From Turritopsis dohrnii (lineage: Eukaryota > Cnidaria > Hydrozoa > Anthoathecata > Oceaniidae), in assembly GCA_027922465.2 (NCBI GenBank), contig BQMF02000044.1, forward strand, positions 806,001-870,000: 64,000 nucleotides of DNA, given 5' to 3'. The position numbers and the translations under genes are program-made. Positions within the stretch are counted from its first letter, which is position 1; each line of letters opens with the position of its first letter. The notes below the pieces were generated by a model. The model was not told the DNA's origin and searched no databases. It saw only the letters and a program-made list of their open reading frames with translations. This document shows positions 42,705-54,800 of the stretch, piece after piece.

Positions 42705-44428
42705 CTGTTAAAGAAATTTGCAAAAATGTATCCATGATTTTCGTAAATTAAAAAAAAGCACAAAAATTCGAACGGTAAATAACTTATCTTGTAACATTTT
42801 GACATCATTTCTTATATTCTTTTTTTTATCGATTTTTGATGCTCTTTCGAATAATAAATAAATTTTCCAATTTGACCTCTTTCATCTTCACCTTGCTCAA
42901 AACTATGACTTCCCGTCACGTGACAACTAGGGCCTAATCTAAAGGGTATCAGGTGAAAAGTCAAAATCAAAAACAATATCAAAAGAAATAACTGGTTTGA
43001 CTTACACACCCCTCTTCTATCTGCAAATCTTCAATATCACCAATGGTCATGTTTGTGAACCTACTTTGAACGTATGAAAAACAAATCCAAGGAACAATGG
43101 TAAGGTACTTCTCAGTCTCATACGTTTAACTAAAGGCACTTTTTCCAGTGTGTTTGTTTACTATATTTCTTGAAGTGAATTGACTCCTCGAACTCTCTCA
43201 ATCTGACTGCATATACTTTGTAATTATGATTAATTCATTAAATTTCAAGTCTGTTTTGTGAACCTACCTAAAAACTCTGTTTGTATTTATACAATACAAA
43301 CAATCCACTTGAGAATGAATGAGAGTGATGTTTAAATCTGTCGATATTTTAGCGCGCACAGCGATTCCTATTGGAATTAACCGCAGAATGTGAAATAGCA
43401 ACCAAGTGATGATGGCCTAAATTTTACTTGAGTTTACCTTTTCAGTTTATTATTTGTAATGGTTATCTGATGATGGACCTTGTTATTTGTATATCAACTT
43501 ATAAGAAAAATCGATCAAGAAGATTAAATTTCATATACTAACATAATGTGTTCCACATCTAAATTTTTTTTCTCACACGTTCCAGCTTCCAGTTTACAAG
43601 TTACACGAGATTGTGAATTTATCACTGTCTCTGCAGCAGGTATGAGATTTCTTGCATTTAAAATGCATGTAAACACGTCATTTGTCGAGTATATTTTTTC
43701 CTGCATTAAAACATCTCTGCATCTATTTATAATCAAAACAGAGCTTTTAACGAGTCTTAACAGCGTTCTTTTATAAAAATAAATCAGACATTCTTAGGAA
43801 ATCATAATAAATTCTTAACTTAACCTTATTCGTCGATATATTGACAATGCCGCCTTTATAGATAGAACAGCTTCCTTCAGAAGTATATTTCATTGGCTGT
43901 GTTGTTCATCTAATTGCATCAAAATTATTGCATATAACAGATACAATAGTTGAAATCGTTGAGAAAGTTTCAATCAAAAGTGCAAATCAAACAGAATGTT
44001 ATAAGTGCTATTTTACACGTTTTTGTTTATCTTCCTTGTTTACACATCAATATATCTAAATATCCATTAATAGACATTAATTACGTCACAATCGTGCTCT
44101 GCAAAATGGAATGATATATAAGCGCGTGACACTAGATGTCTGTTAAATCTTGCTTAACGTATAGACGCACAATTTTTCTAGATGGAAATAAGAACATCAC
44201 GTTCCATAAGTTTCTCTTAAAACAGTCAAGAATTGTGTGTCATATGATTGGTTTCCCAGCAGAAGGGACGGATTTACGTCTGCTTCATTTGTTGTGCCCA
44301 TTTTCTTCATTATGTGATCGACGCAAGCGGACCAGAGCCATGTTTGTTGGAGGTATCATCCCTCATTTTTAATTTCCCTGCAAACATCAAAAAGTTAATC
44401 TCTGTCGAAATCATCAGCGAGAATAATA
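42705..44428. other. No gene seen
   Basis: About 1.7 kb of AT-rich sequence. Small open frames at 43,546, 44,136 and 44,248 lack any recognised domain. Confidence 0.4.
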
Positions 44429-45411
44429 CCTTAAGGGAAGAAATTTTGGCGGGAAGAAATTTGACGGATTTGGCGGATTGCTTCAAAAACCGCCAAAATT
44501 CGCCAATATTTCTTCTCGCCAAAAGTAGTTATTTTTAGAAACCGCCAAAATTAATTCTCACCAAATTTGATTATTTTCGTGAACCGCCAATGTTTTTTTC
44601 AAAAGGAATTAAAAGGTATAAAACGCTAGAATTTCAGCATTGTACATCATTATTCAATTTCCGCGCTTTTAAGCGTAGGAAATTGTTTGGTTTACACATT
44701 CTATCTATCTGTCTATTTAACACTTTTTTGCCGTTTTCGGAAAGTCCGTTCGGATTTCGGATTGTTTGTTTATTCAGAATAGTTAGTGACAGACCCAAAA
44801 CTATATCAAAATGTAATACAAAAAAGGCCACTTTAAATATTCACAAAAATAATAAGCTTTTTATACTTTTGAAATTATTTTAGAAGTTATTTTAGCCGTT
44901 TTATATTTAAAACTTCCCAATTCAATTATCTTTAAAATTTCTTTAAAAAGTCAGTAAAATATGCACACCGAACACGTGAAACGTTCTCGAACCGATTTGT
45001 TTTATGTTTTGAGGGTAGGAAGATGTTGATGTAGGAGAAGCTTTGAAGAAGAATTTTAAGACTTTATCTACTATTGCAATCGAAATATAATCATGAGAAC
45101 ATTACTTATGGAGGAAATATTGATGTTTAGCTGACTCTGGGAAAAATTCTTGAAAAAGAAGGTGAAGGTTTGATAGTAAACGAAACTTAGCTGTGAAAAA
45201 AAAAACTTTCAATATCACAGCAGAAGTATGTAGTATCCACATTACTGGTGAATACATCTTATCAATAAATGCATGAAACATGTTCATTTCATTTAATAAA
45301 TATTGAAGTTGAAGATATTGAAAAAAAAAACAAACAAATGAAATTGTCATTGCAGCACATACGAATCACAGTGAATGAATTGACCCAAACATACATACTG
45401 AAAGTATAAAC

Positions 45412-45723
45412 ATGTGCAAGATATTGGTGAACGATGTGTCTTATAAAACTGTTTTTCTGGCTCCGAAACGTCATAGTGAATTGAAAAGCGGTAATAAATT
45501 AAAGAAGGGAGTAATTTGGGGAATTCCAGACCGTATCAAATTATTCATCACTGTACAATGCTCGGTCAAGTTATCACTTGTGTGGAACGGATTAGTTTTA
45601 AATTCACGTTTAAAAGATTTTAAGATGACATCGTTCAAAATAATCCTGCAAACCGCTAAATGGAGGCACAATGATTTAGTTTGGATATATGTCAGAGGAA
45701 AACAAACTTTGGATGAAGATTAG
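45412..45723 (+). CDS. Unrecognised 103-residue frame inside the 3.1-kb element
   Basis: Starts MCKILVNDVSYKTVFL and is rich in Lys, hydrophobic residues and Trp (KWRHNDLVWIYVRG). No known motif. It could be a fragment of the element's transposase or chance. Low confidence. Confidence 0.25.
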   Translation: MCKILVNDVSYKTVFLAPKRHSELKSGNKLKKGVIWGIPDRIKLFITVQCSVKLSLVWNGLVLNSRLKDFKMTSFKIILQTAKWRHNDLVWIYVRGKQTLDED

Positions 45724-45805
45724 TATCCAACCAATTATTATACATACAATGAGATCAGTAAAGCCTTGTGAAAATTTAGAGTGTAATATGTTCTAGGACA
45801 CAATA

Positions 45806-46201
45806 CGTTAAGGAGATTTTTTTTGCGTGGATTAAGTTTTGCAATAAATCCACGCAAAACGTCAAGACATAAACGATTCGCGAAAATAAATCCACGCAAA
45901 ATTTCATGATTTTATTTGCTCATTTTTTGGCTCTGCGTACCTTTCATACATTAACTATTTCCTTGTATGTACTTATCAAGCACCTATTGGTTTTGCAATG
46001 TGGCAGGCATGGAAATGGTGATTTTGCTGCTACTTCTAAGCTATATCATAAAGTACACACATTGCACTTTGTGCCCATTCGCAAATATAAATCCAAACAT
46101 TTTCCTTGAGAAGCTCTGAATTAAAAATATTAATCCACGCAAAACGCTCTCAAACCTTGGCTCGCAAAAATTAGTCCACGCAAAAAAAAATCCCCTTAAG
46201 G
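45806..46201. mobile_element. 396-bp CCTTAAGG-end MITE, nested
   Basis: Ends CGTTAAGGAGATTTTTTTTG and CAAAAAAAAATCCCCTTAAGG, flanked by TA (45,804-45,805 and 46,202-46,203). Repeated AATCCACGCAAAA words in both arms. It lies inside the larger CCTTAAGG-end element. Confidence 0.75.
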
Positions 46202-46319
46202 TATATCATGTTCGAAAAGAACATTTTCATACAGATTCTAACAAAGTTTGATTGTGTCATTTGTCTCTTCGGGCACATTGGTGTTATTTGTAGACTCCAT
46301 AGAAGTGGTAATATGCAGA

Positions 46320-46484
46320 CAGTGGTGGATCTAGAGTGTAGTCGCAACTTGTGGAGAAGCGCATTAACATAAGTTGTGAATTCAGTTCATGTTATCAATG
46401 GGATTATTTGAACCTTTTTCTTTTATGTTTGAATTGCTAACACTCTCCTACACAAGTTGCGGCTTACCTCTGGATCCGCCACTG
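46320..46484. mobile_element. hAT-like MITE
   Basis: CAGTGGTGGATCTAGAG at the left and CTCTGGATCCGCCACTG at the right, with inner arms CAACTTGTGGAG / CTACACAAGTTGCGG. The CAGTGGCGGATCCAG end type is common in hAT elements. No matching 8-bp target duplication was found, so the hAT call is by end sequence only. Confidence 0.6.
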
Positions 46485-47531
46485 GCGAGTTTAGTAGAAA
46501 TAGATTTTCGTATTGTATGTTATGTTGATTTAAGTTATGTATAATTTTTATCTTCTTGTAATTCCTGTTAAATGTCATGGACTAAAATCTTTGAAATGCC
46601 CAAGTTTCTCCTGATCCTAGTAATGCAAGTTATGAACAATTTCATGTAATGTTTACTTAAATATATTACCGAATTCACATTTCTGGCAAAATTTGGAAGG
46701 TGTGCACAAAGAACAATTGGAAGGTCCTGATATTAAAGTTGGCAGTTACTTGCAGATTCTTCCCTGATTTTTCCCTGATTTTCAAATGATTTTGGTTCAC
46801 TTCTATCGAATATCATTTTATTCTTCATGTGAACCATAAGTCATATTTTGGGAATTGTGATAGACCTGTTCTCACGTAAGCAACAAGAACAGAATGGATA
46901 GTCATTCAGATATCTTGAAAATTAGCCTAAAGCTATTTCCTCTAGGCCTGATGCGGAAATTGTTCAAGCCCTGAGGCTTCTAGTTTCATTTAAAATCAAT
47001 TCGTACTAACGATTGTTGGTCTCTTCTGACCCTTCTTTTTTGCTGGCTCTCTCTGAACTGGTGAGAAAAAGGTTCTGTTGTCTTTAATTCCAATTCTTTT
47101 CTTGCCGAGATCAGATGTTTTAGATGATTTCGTCAACGTGCAAGACAATGACGACGACGAAAAATCAGAGTGGGAATATGATAACATTCACTTTGAACGA
47201 AACGCTTTCGATTTTATTACAGATGATGAATTTGATTCATAAATTACTGTAATAAAAACTTGTAATGTTTTTGTTTTTTGAAAAAGCGATCCATATGTTG
47301 GACTTTCCTCTTCTCATTTAAATATTTTGTCTCTTTATTCTATCGAACCACTTAATTGAAAATTGATTATTGGGGGCATCCGCCAACATTAATTCCCGCT
47401 AAATATAAAAATTTTTCCTTAACCGCCAAAATAAATTCCCGCCAAATTTATTTTTTTACTTGATCCGCCAAAATAAATTCCGCCAAATTGCGTCGATGAG
47501 CTCATCCGCCAAAATTTCTTCCCTTAAGGTA

Positions 47532-50500
47532 GATTACGTTTAGTGGTCGCTTTGGGAGCTATCAAGGTTATGTAAGGCTAGATTCACACTACCTATTTTC
47601 AATTATGGGTAGATTTACACTGCCCTTATAAGCCGGATTTCCATTTGTAGAAAATTCTTCCGAAAGCAGGAATGGAAATGAACTAAAAATCTATTAGGTT
47701 TCGTTTTCCTTTCTATTTGGAACAAACAAAAGAGTTCAAAGAATCCGATTGTTCCCTGTACTGGACCAGGAAAAGAACAAAAAGAACAATTAGCAAAAGA
47801 ACCAATCACATTCTTTCCCTTGAATTCGTTCGTTGCATGTCTATCCGCGAACGATTTTGCAGAGGTGGAATAATGTGTGAGAAAAGCCAACATCATCTTT
47901 TGAACAACAAGATCCATTAACTCCATTATCCATTATCTCTATCTCTATCTTAATAAGTGCGATGTTCATGACTTCATATACAGTGGCCACCAAACTTTAA
48001 GAATACAACATTTAATATTAATCATTTTCTGACTCTTAGGAAAAGTAAAAATGTAATTTTTCGGAACTTCCACGGAATCACGTAGTGCATCCATATGCCT
48101 TTGCATTGTTGATTGAAAAGTCATCTACCGAATAGAATCCGGGAATAAATTGCCGAAACTAACGTTAAGTTGTAGGTCGGCAGTTTCGCATCACCGCTTT
48201 TTCTCTTATCATTCGCGCGACATTGTGTCGCACTCTTGTTTGCTTAGTTTTGTTGAAGGCTTTTCTGGGTTCATTGTTTTCGCATCTGGTGCTTTTATCG
48301 GTTGTTGGCGCTGGTGTTGACGTTGATTTTGGGAATGACGTTGTTGTTGTTATCGTTGATTTTGGTGTCGGTGATGTCGTCATCGTTGTCGTTGTTTTCC
48401 GCGGTATCATTTTAAACGTTCGCAATGTCATGCTGATTTTCTCGTCTTTTTTTAAGGTAACCTTTTCATTTGAGCACACATTTCAGTTGTTCTTCTTAGA
48501 ATTTTACGCTCCAAGTTTGAAAATTGTGAAACTTTTACAACGAAGTATGGTAACAGAAAATATTGCTTTTAGGCTTAACCACGTATGGTTTTATTACTCA
48601 TGTTTACTTACACAGCTGTGTACTTCTGACATGTGTCATCAACGTTAATTCTTAATTGTGACATCATTAGTTGTGACATCAACATTTAATGGTTTCTTTG
48701 CAGGGTATGAGACCTTTCCACGAAAATGTTCACTAAAATAATCGAAATCCAATGTCCACCACCAATAATTTTTCGTTCACGGGAAATTGATGAACCTTAC
48801 TTTTCCTCAAACCTTCCTCATCGTAACCTCCCCGGTGTTAATTATAGCTATGATAATAAAGCAGCAGTTTTTTGTACAGAAATTGGAAAGCTTATCGAAA
48901 AAAAGTCCTAGTAAATCAAAATTCCATCTGCGTCTGTACATCGATCCGTTGTTCCTGTCCTGGAATCGATCGATCCAATCTTATGCTGAAACGGATTAGA
49001 TACGACCATACGTGACTAGACCTAAATCAATTTTATTTCTTGGCATGGAGAACTTACATCTTAATTCTTTTCGACACGTTTTAGTACGAGTTGGCCATGG
49101 ACGTGCGATAACCTTATTCGAGCAAACGTAGAGATCATATCTCGGCAGACACGCAAAGCCTAAAGCAAGTTCAGATAACCATTACCCACTGTCACTGCAT
49201 TTGCTGGTATGGCAGCTGTTAGTAACAATCTCTTCTTCCCCGATTCCTTTGCTTCATTCTGAAACTTATTTTTCATTCGTTGCATAACAAAGTAAATCAA
49301 TCTTTATCGTCAAGCTAAGAGAAGCGTTTGGTATCCCTGGTATACTCCTAATCAAGGCCCAATCCATCAAAGCCTAAATAAAGCGTCGATGCATACGATG
49401 CGAACCTTTCAACAATACATTATTGTTTAAAAACAAGTCCTTCATGAGGTTACATGTCGTTTTATATACCATAACTAGCCGCCAAGGCGGCGTCGCTCGC
49501 CGCCCATGTTCAGCCTGCGTTGTATCACCACCTGCTCCAAATAATTGCTCTTAAAACCAGCGATAAGACTTCCTTTGCTGCTGGCTTTATCGCTTAATAA
49601 AGCTCGTTTGCACTTGAAGAGAAATACGTTCCTGGTGTTTCAAATCTTGTATGTTCTTAACTCAGCCGTTCATTGTCGCGGTCGCATTTAAAATGTCAGT
49701 AGACGTTCTTGCTTTACACAATGCATTCCGAACGTGAACTTCACGTGGTTTTTATTTACTATTTTAAACCAATCAAATATCGGTTTAACAATACACTCAA
49801 AACGCAGAGAGAAAAAACTTTTCAACTTATTATTAGCTTTTGTTTTACGCGCTCTAACATGGGTGCTGTCAGAAGTAGGTGAAAAAATGGTTTCTCTTCT
49901 TAAAAAGATCACACGGGAGGAGAAAAAAATGCACGTGCTAAATGAATGAAGTGAATAAAAAACGTTCGATCAGATTAAAATAGATTAAAAGAAATCGATT
50001 AAAAGAAATTAAGACAACTATTAAGACAAAAGCAAAAAAAAAATATTTTGTTTCATGAATCTCTTTTTTTTACCTATCGGTTTTTAAACATTTTGATTGT
50101 TCGAAAAAAAATTCACCCGTTTCAGACAGTCAGGAAAGCGTTAGGATACACTGGCAAACCGCACATGCTGCCATGTTCTGCCACTGCTGCTTTTTGTCCA
50201 AAATGTTTAATCAGTTAGTTTCTAAGTTGATGTATTGTTTTCAAAGTCAAGTCAACGTGGAATATAAAACTGACAATAATAATAAAAACAAAACGTTATT
50301 CCTATTAGTTCATCAGCCAAAAAAAAGTCACGTTCGATTGGGGTTGCAATGTATTTGCTTCAAACTCAGGCCCGCACACAAAAAAGAAATAATTTCGCTC
50401 ACAACTCAATCTACCATTTTGCGTGACTTACAAACAAACAAACAAACAAACAAACAAACAGACAGACAGACAGAGAATCGGCTATTAATATATAGATGTT

Positions 50501-51480
50501 ATTCCAATTTGATATATGGCAATGTTTGTAAATGTTGGAAGTGACGTAATCAAAACTTTTCATTTAAAAACATAATTCTTGATTCCTTAGACATTGCCCA
50601 AATCAATTTAAGAAAATTTATTGATCCTAAGGTTTTATTGATTCTGAGGTTTTCTATCGTTTTAAAGTGATGGAAGCTGATGTATTATTATTTTGAGTAC
50701 AGCTCCTTCATAAAACTGCACTGACGCCACAGATGACAAAGAGATGTGATTGTTGCAAATTGTAAAGAACGTTTTCTTTGGATATTTGTTACAAATATCT
50801 ATCTTTATTAAAAAACAATTTATAAATATAAATCATTAAAAATTAAAATTCAAAGCCTAGCTTCATCACATGCTATGGCAAAATCTTCGACGATGTCAGT
50901 GTTCATTTTGACTGATCGACTGCCCCTTAGACAGAGTAAGGCTGATCTCATGATGATGAAGGATATTTGGGTATTTGTTTGTATAATTTTCAGAACAGGT
51001 AGTATGAACTGTGGACCAGTCTATAAATAGTCTATACATTACAGACCAGACGCTTTGGATTGAAACACCGCTATCTGTTGTTTGAACGGTTATATATCAC
51101 TTCCCAATGCGTTGATGTAAACAAGTTGTCTCGAACATAGGACGTCGCTTGATCGATGAATACCGGCGTCGGTGTCATTTTCTATCGTTCTTCCGATTAC
51201 GCAATTCTGAATCCCTATCCAGGAGTTTCAGCAGGTTTTTCAAGGTTTCAATAAGAACGCGTGAGAACACTTTTGTAATTGACAATAATGACCTTATATC
51301 ACCATTTTCAATTATAAGGAAAATTTCCGTTGATTACAAGGCTAAGTGCGTCAAGAAAATTGCGGTTGGCTAATTCCGAAACAAGCGATGTTGAAAGTAA
51401 CAAACAAAATTTGCGACTCATTATAGTTCATTAACTCTATTTAAACAGTTTCAAAGGCTTTATTTTGGTTATGATGACGA
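47532..51480. other. About 4 kb without a supported gene
   Basis: Contains a GTT/GTC-rich low-complexity run (about 48,300-48,410) and (CAAA)n(CAGA)n at about 50,430-50,476. A 61-codon open frame at 48,726-48,911 (MFTKIIEIQCPPP) is unusual in composition but has no support. Bases 51,425-51,486 resemble the leader of the small-gene family. Confidence 0.4.
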
Positions 51481-51486
51481 GAAACC

Positions 51487-51901
51487 ATGGCGAAAGAAGT
51501 CGGAAAATGTTACGAAGATCATAGGGAGATATTTTCTTATTGTATGAGAAGCTATGACATTCCACGAACCATCATAAGACTATATAATATTGCCAACCGT
51601 CAAGTGATTATGACAACAAGACAATTTATAAGAGAAAACAGATACGATAAAGAGATTCATTATGCACTCAATTCATTATGACAGGGAAGGTGATGATGGT
51701 GTAGAATACTATATTCTCAACAATCATATGTTAATGAAACATATATGTGTTATACGGAAGAACATGTACGATGAAGAGATTCATTATGCAATCAGTGCGG
51801 ATTTGAAGAGCACAATTAAAAACTTTGAATTAATAAACAAAAGTTGCATAACTTATATTCAAAATTTTCATAAAGTAATAAAACAACACAATTCGAACTG
51901 A
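51487..51901 (+). pseudogene. Small protein family, copy 5, rearranged with a duplicated C-half
   Basis: ATGGCGAAAGAAG opens a shortened copy (CYEDHREIFSYCMRSYDIPR, then NRQVIMTTRQFIRENRYDKEIHYAL) that lacks the QIVF..EYY part and stops at 51,681. From 51,662 a second frame gives HYDREGDDGVEYYILNN, CVIRKNMYDEEIHYAISADLK. The word ATTCATTATG occurs at both sides of the junction (about 51,654 and 51,672). The locus looks like two partial copies joined, or one copy with a repeated C-half. Confidence 0.65.
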
Positions 51902-51904
51902 CCT

Positions 51905-53560
51905 TATCATGAATTTACAATCACTAGTTTACTTACGGTAGGATAAAACGATTATCAGATTGATCAAGTGACCTACTAAAATCCATTTTCGATAGTCTCA
52001 GATCGATGTTCAATGCTGCCTGAGAACAATACATCAAACTATTGACTTATCGAGTCTCCATAAATATTCACTAATGAACGGAATGGTGATGGGTCTGCTA
52101 TACTATATTTCGGGAAAATAGGTCAACCTTGTCTGTATAGCGCAGTTATTTCTTTTGAAAACGAAATTTATTATGTAGAATTATAGAAATCTGGCAAACT
52201 TCGCCGGTTTAACTTAGGCCGTCTTTCTACATACAATGTAAATTAAAATCTTTACCAATTGAGAATAAATTAATGGATATTAGTTAAAAGCTTTTTCTTT
52301 CTTACGCGCATATGTAATTTGTATGTAATTACTTTATGAATTGCTAGGATGTTTGATTTCTAGTTTGTTTTGCAATTTCTGGTTTATTTACATTTGTCAA
52401 ATTGTATACATTATCCAAAAAGAAAATCTAATTGCTAGAAATTTGATTCATATAAGTAAGAATATAGATATTTTTTACCTGCAAATACAAAAATTACATA
52501 CTATTAGGCGACTTTAACGCCGACATTGAAAAGCAATACATGGATGAGTTCTTAACTGCATTATAAGCTGAGATCTTTAGATAGAAAATTCACCTATTTC
52601 AAAAGTAGTAATAATCATACTAAGTGATCTTCTTCCAACCACCCAAGATCCTTTTGTCACTCTAGAACTGTAGACACAGGCTTGTTGGATTTCCATAAAA
52701 TGACCGGTTCTAGGAGAATTTCCCTCAGGAAAATTACCCCCAGTAAATTGTCCCCCGGACCATTACCCGCAGAATCATTACCCCAGAAAGTTGCCCCGCA
52801 CAATTTAGGGTTAGGTTTAGGGTTACCTACATGGGGGGTGGGTGGGGGACAAATTTCCAGGGAGGGGGGCGAATTGTCCTGACAGCAAATAAATAAATAA
52901 TGAAATAAAAGTAGCAGTATTTTAATTTGTGTAATTGTATTTCTTGAAAATGCTAATTGCATTTATGATGGATAAGTATGATTCACTTCCACAGTGGGTC
53001 AAACAAAAGCCATCATTGAAATATTTGAAATACCACGGTTTTTAAACAGAAATTGGGGGAAATGAAAAGAAATCGAATCGTTGAAAACCATAATAAAGAA
53101 AAGAAAAGATCACGCCATTGGGAAGAGAAAAATAAAGATTTTTGTTGTAAAATGGGTTTCATCGTTTTCAAGCGACTTATATCTATGCATTAAACAAAGA
53201 AAGAAACAAATTCTTTTCTTTTTCTGACATATAATTATATTTGTTGTATTCGTAGAAATGAGTGATTTGCCATTTAAGATGTAGCAAACATTCATGATCC
53301 GAAAAAAAATATTTATATGTATATATTAGAAATAAAATTATACAAACCTTTTCGTAGCGATAATATTGCATCATCAGGTGAAAAAAATTGTCAATTGGCA
53401 TTATAGTTATAAGAACTGGTGTGAAAGGTTATATTTAAAACTGGATCTGAATCTGAATCAAAACAAGATGCCCTAACAGGCAAAAGGATTTCTGCAAAAT
53501 CTGCTGAAGAATGAAAAATAAAAGACCATATGTGACTTGAAATGTAAAAGAGATAATATA
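51905..53560. other. No gene; telomere-like short repeat
   Basis: TTTAGGGTTAGGTTTAGGG at about 52,803-52,826 lies inside a GC-richer patch (52,700-52,880) of repeated TTACCCCC/GTCCCCC words. Nothing else supported. Confidence 0.45.
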
Positions 53561-53569
53561 TAGATTTCC

Positions 53570-54260
53570 AAAATAAAACATCACATTTCTAATCATGTAC
53601 TCCCAAAGACATTGTCAAAGGATAATTGACACTATCTGAGATTTATAATGTATATACTGCCAATAAACTGGATTACATCTGAATTACATTCTTAATTTTG
53701 CTGGTACGAAACAATATCAAGGATATATTGATCCTTGCAGATATCACAATGAATGAGCACATACCTCATCAACTCTAAAAGATATGAATTTCTGTATTTG
53801 ATAACTTTGTGTCAATCTTCCTAAATCACAAGCACAAAAAAGCACACAGATTTACATCTACATAGACCAAAATCAACATGTAACTGAAATCAGACATTTT
53901 TGTTTTAGTTTGATTAATGATATGGCAAACACTTACAAACATTCTTAATCTAAGTTGACATTCATGGCCTGTTTATAGAAATTTTTTAAGAAATTTGAAA
54001 ATAAGGTTGAATGATTTTTACAACACAGCATTGCATTTCTGATTTTATAAGCACCCCAGGTCATTGCGAAAGTGTAATTGACAATGTGTGATGATATAAA
54101 CATCCTTTATTTTGGGGGAACCAAATATTAAGCTTTTATTGATCTTTTAAGATATCACAGTGATTTCGTATGTAAGTCGTACTCTTTAAACATTAGATAT
54201 GTACCGTCAATCTTCTTAATCATGAATAGATTTCTCAATATTGAAAACACAAAAAGTAAA
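53570..54260 (+). repeat. Diverged ~440-bp tandem duplication
   Basis: Words from 53,580-53,830 (CATTTCTAATCATGTACTCCC, GTCAAAGGATAATTGACA, TGATCCTTGCAGATATCACA, GTCAATCTTCCTAA) recur in order at 54,020-54,230 with substitutions. Non-coding. Confidence 0.5.
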
Positions 54261-54639
54261 CAAAGATTTTGAAAGTATATTTATACGTACGTATACTTAT
54301 ACTTTATACGTATGCGCAAGTACATAAATTATATAATTGAATTGTGTTTTATGATGTGCAGTGTTCTGAATTTACAGACAGTTGGAAGATGTTTTAATTC
54401 GCTTATTAGGAAAGCCATTCATGATAATCGACAGTGTATAACTTAAAAACTGTAAGTTGTGCAGAGAGTAGACAAACATTTTTGATGTTGGAACTTAACA
54501 GGAAACTGAGCTGAGCTTAAGTATCCAGAGCTTAAAAAGCATAACAGTCTATATACGAAACAAATAAAGATGTTTTCAGGCTTAAAAAAAGAATCTCAAG
54601 ACATGTTTCCACTAAAAACAAACAAATATATACCTTTTT

Positions 54640-54800
54640 GACTCTTCTGTTTACAAAACGTTGAGAATTTTGTTTTACTTAAAAAAGAACGATCACAGTT
54701 CAAGATAATAATAAACTTCTTCTATATATTTTCGTTGGACAGTAAGAAAAAGAAGAAAAACAAAGCCGGTTTTAATGTATTTCTTGATTTCTCAGAAATC
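54640..54800 (-). repeat. Inverted, diverged copy of the 24,320-24,640 repeat
   Basis: Reverse-complement matches include GACTCTTCTGTTTACAAAACG, GATCACAGT and AAAGCCGGTT...AATGTATTTCTTGATTTC. Confidence 0.55.

Larger units (their letters stand above)
44429..47529. mobile_element. 3.1-kb element with CCTTAAGGGAAGAAATTTTGG ends
   Basis: Inverted ends CCTTAAGGGAAGAAATTTTGG and CCAAAATTTCTTCCCTTAAGG, flanked by TA (44,427-44,428 and 47,530-47,531). Subterminal repeats of (G/C)CGCCAAA-type words line both arms (44,450-44,590 and 47,380-47,515). The interior has an unrecognised 103-residue open frame at 45,412-45,723 and an acidic-tailed plus-strand frame ending near 47,242. Other insertions sit inside (45,806-46,201 and 46,320-46,484). 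The TA target and end style suggest a Tc/mariner-type element, but no transposase was identified. Confidence 0.7.

Noticed and set aside
48165..48648. Overlapping Thr/Pro-rich and Val-rich frames on both strands
   Set aside because: Both arise from the GTT/GTC low-complexity run; nothing supports coding.
52682..52962. Frames across the TTACCCCC/TTAGGG patch
   Set aside because: Simple-sequence translation. The telomere-like words are short and interstitial, so no telomere is called.
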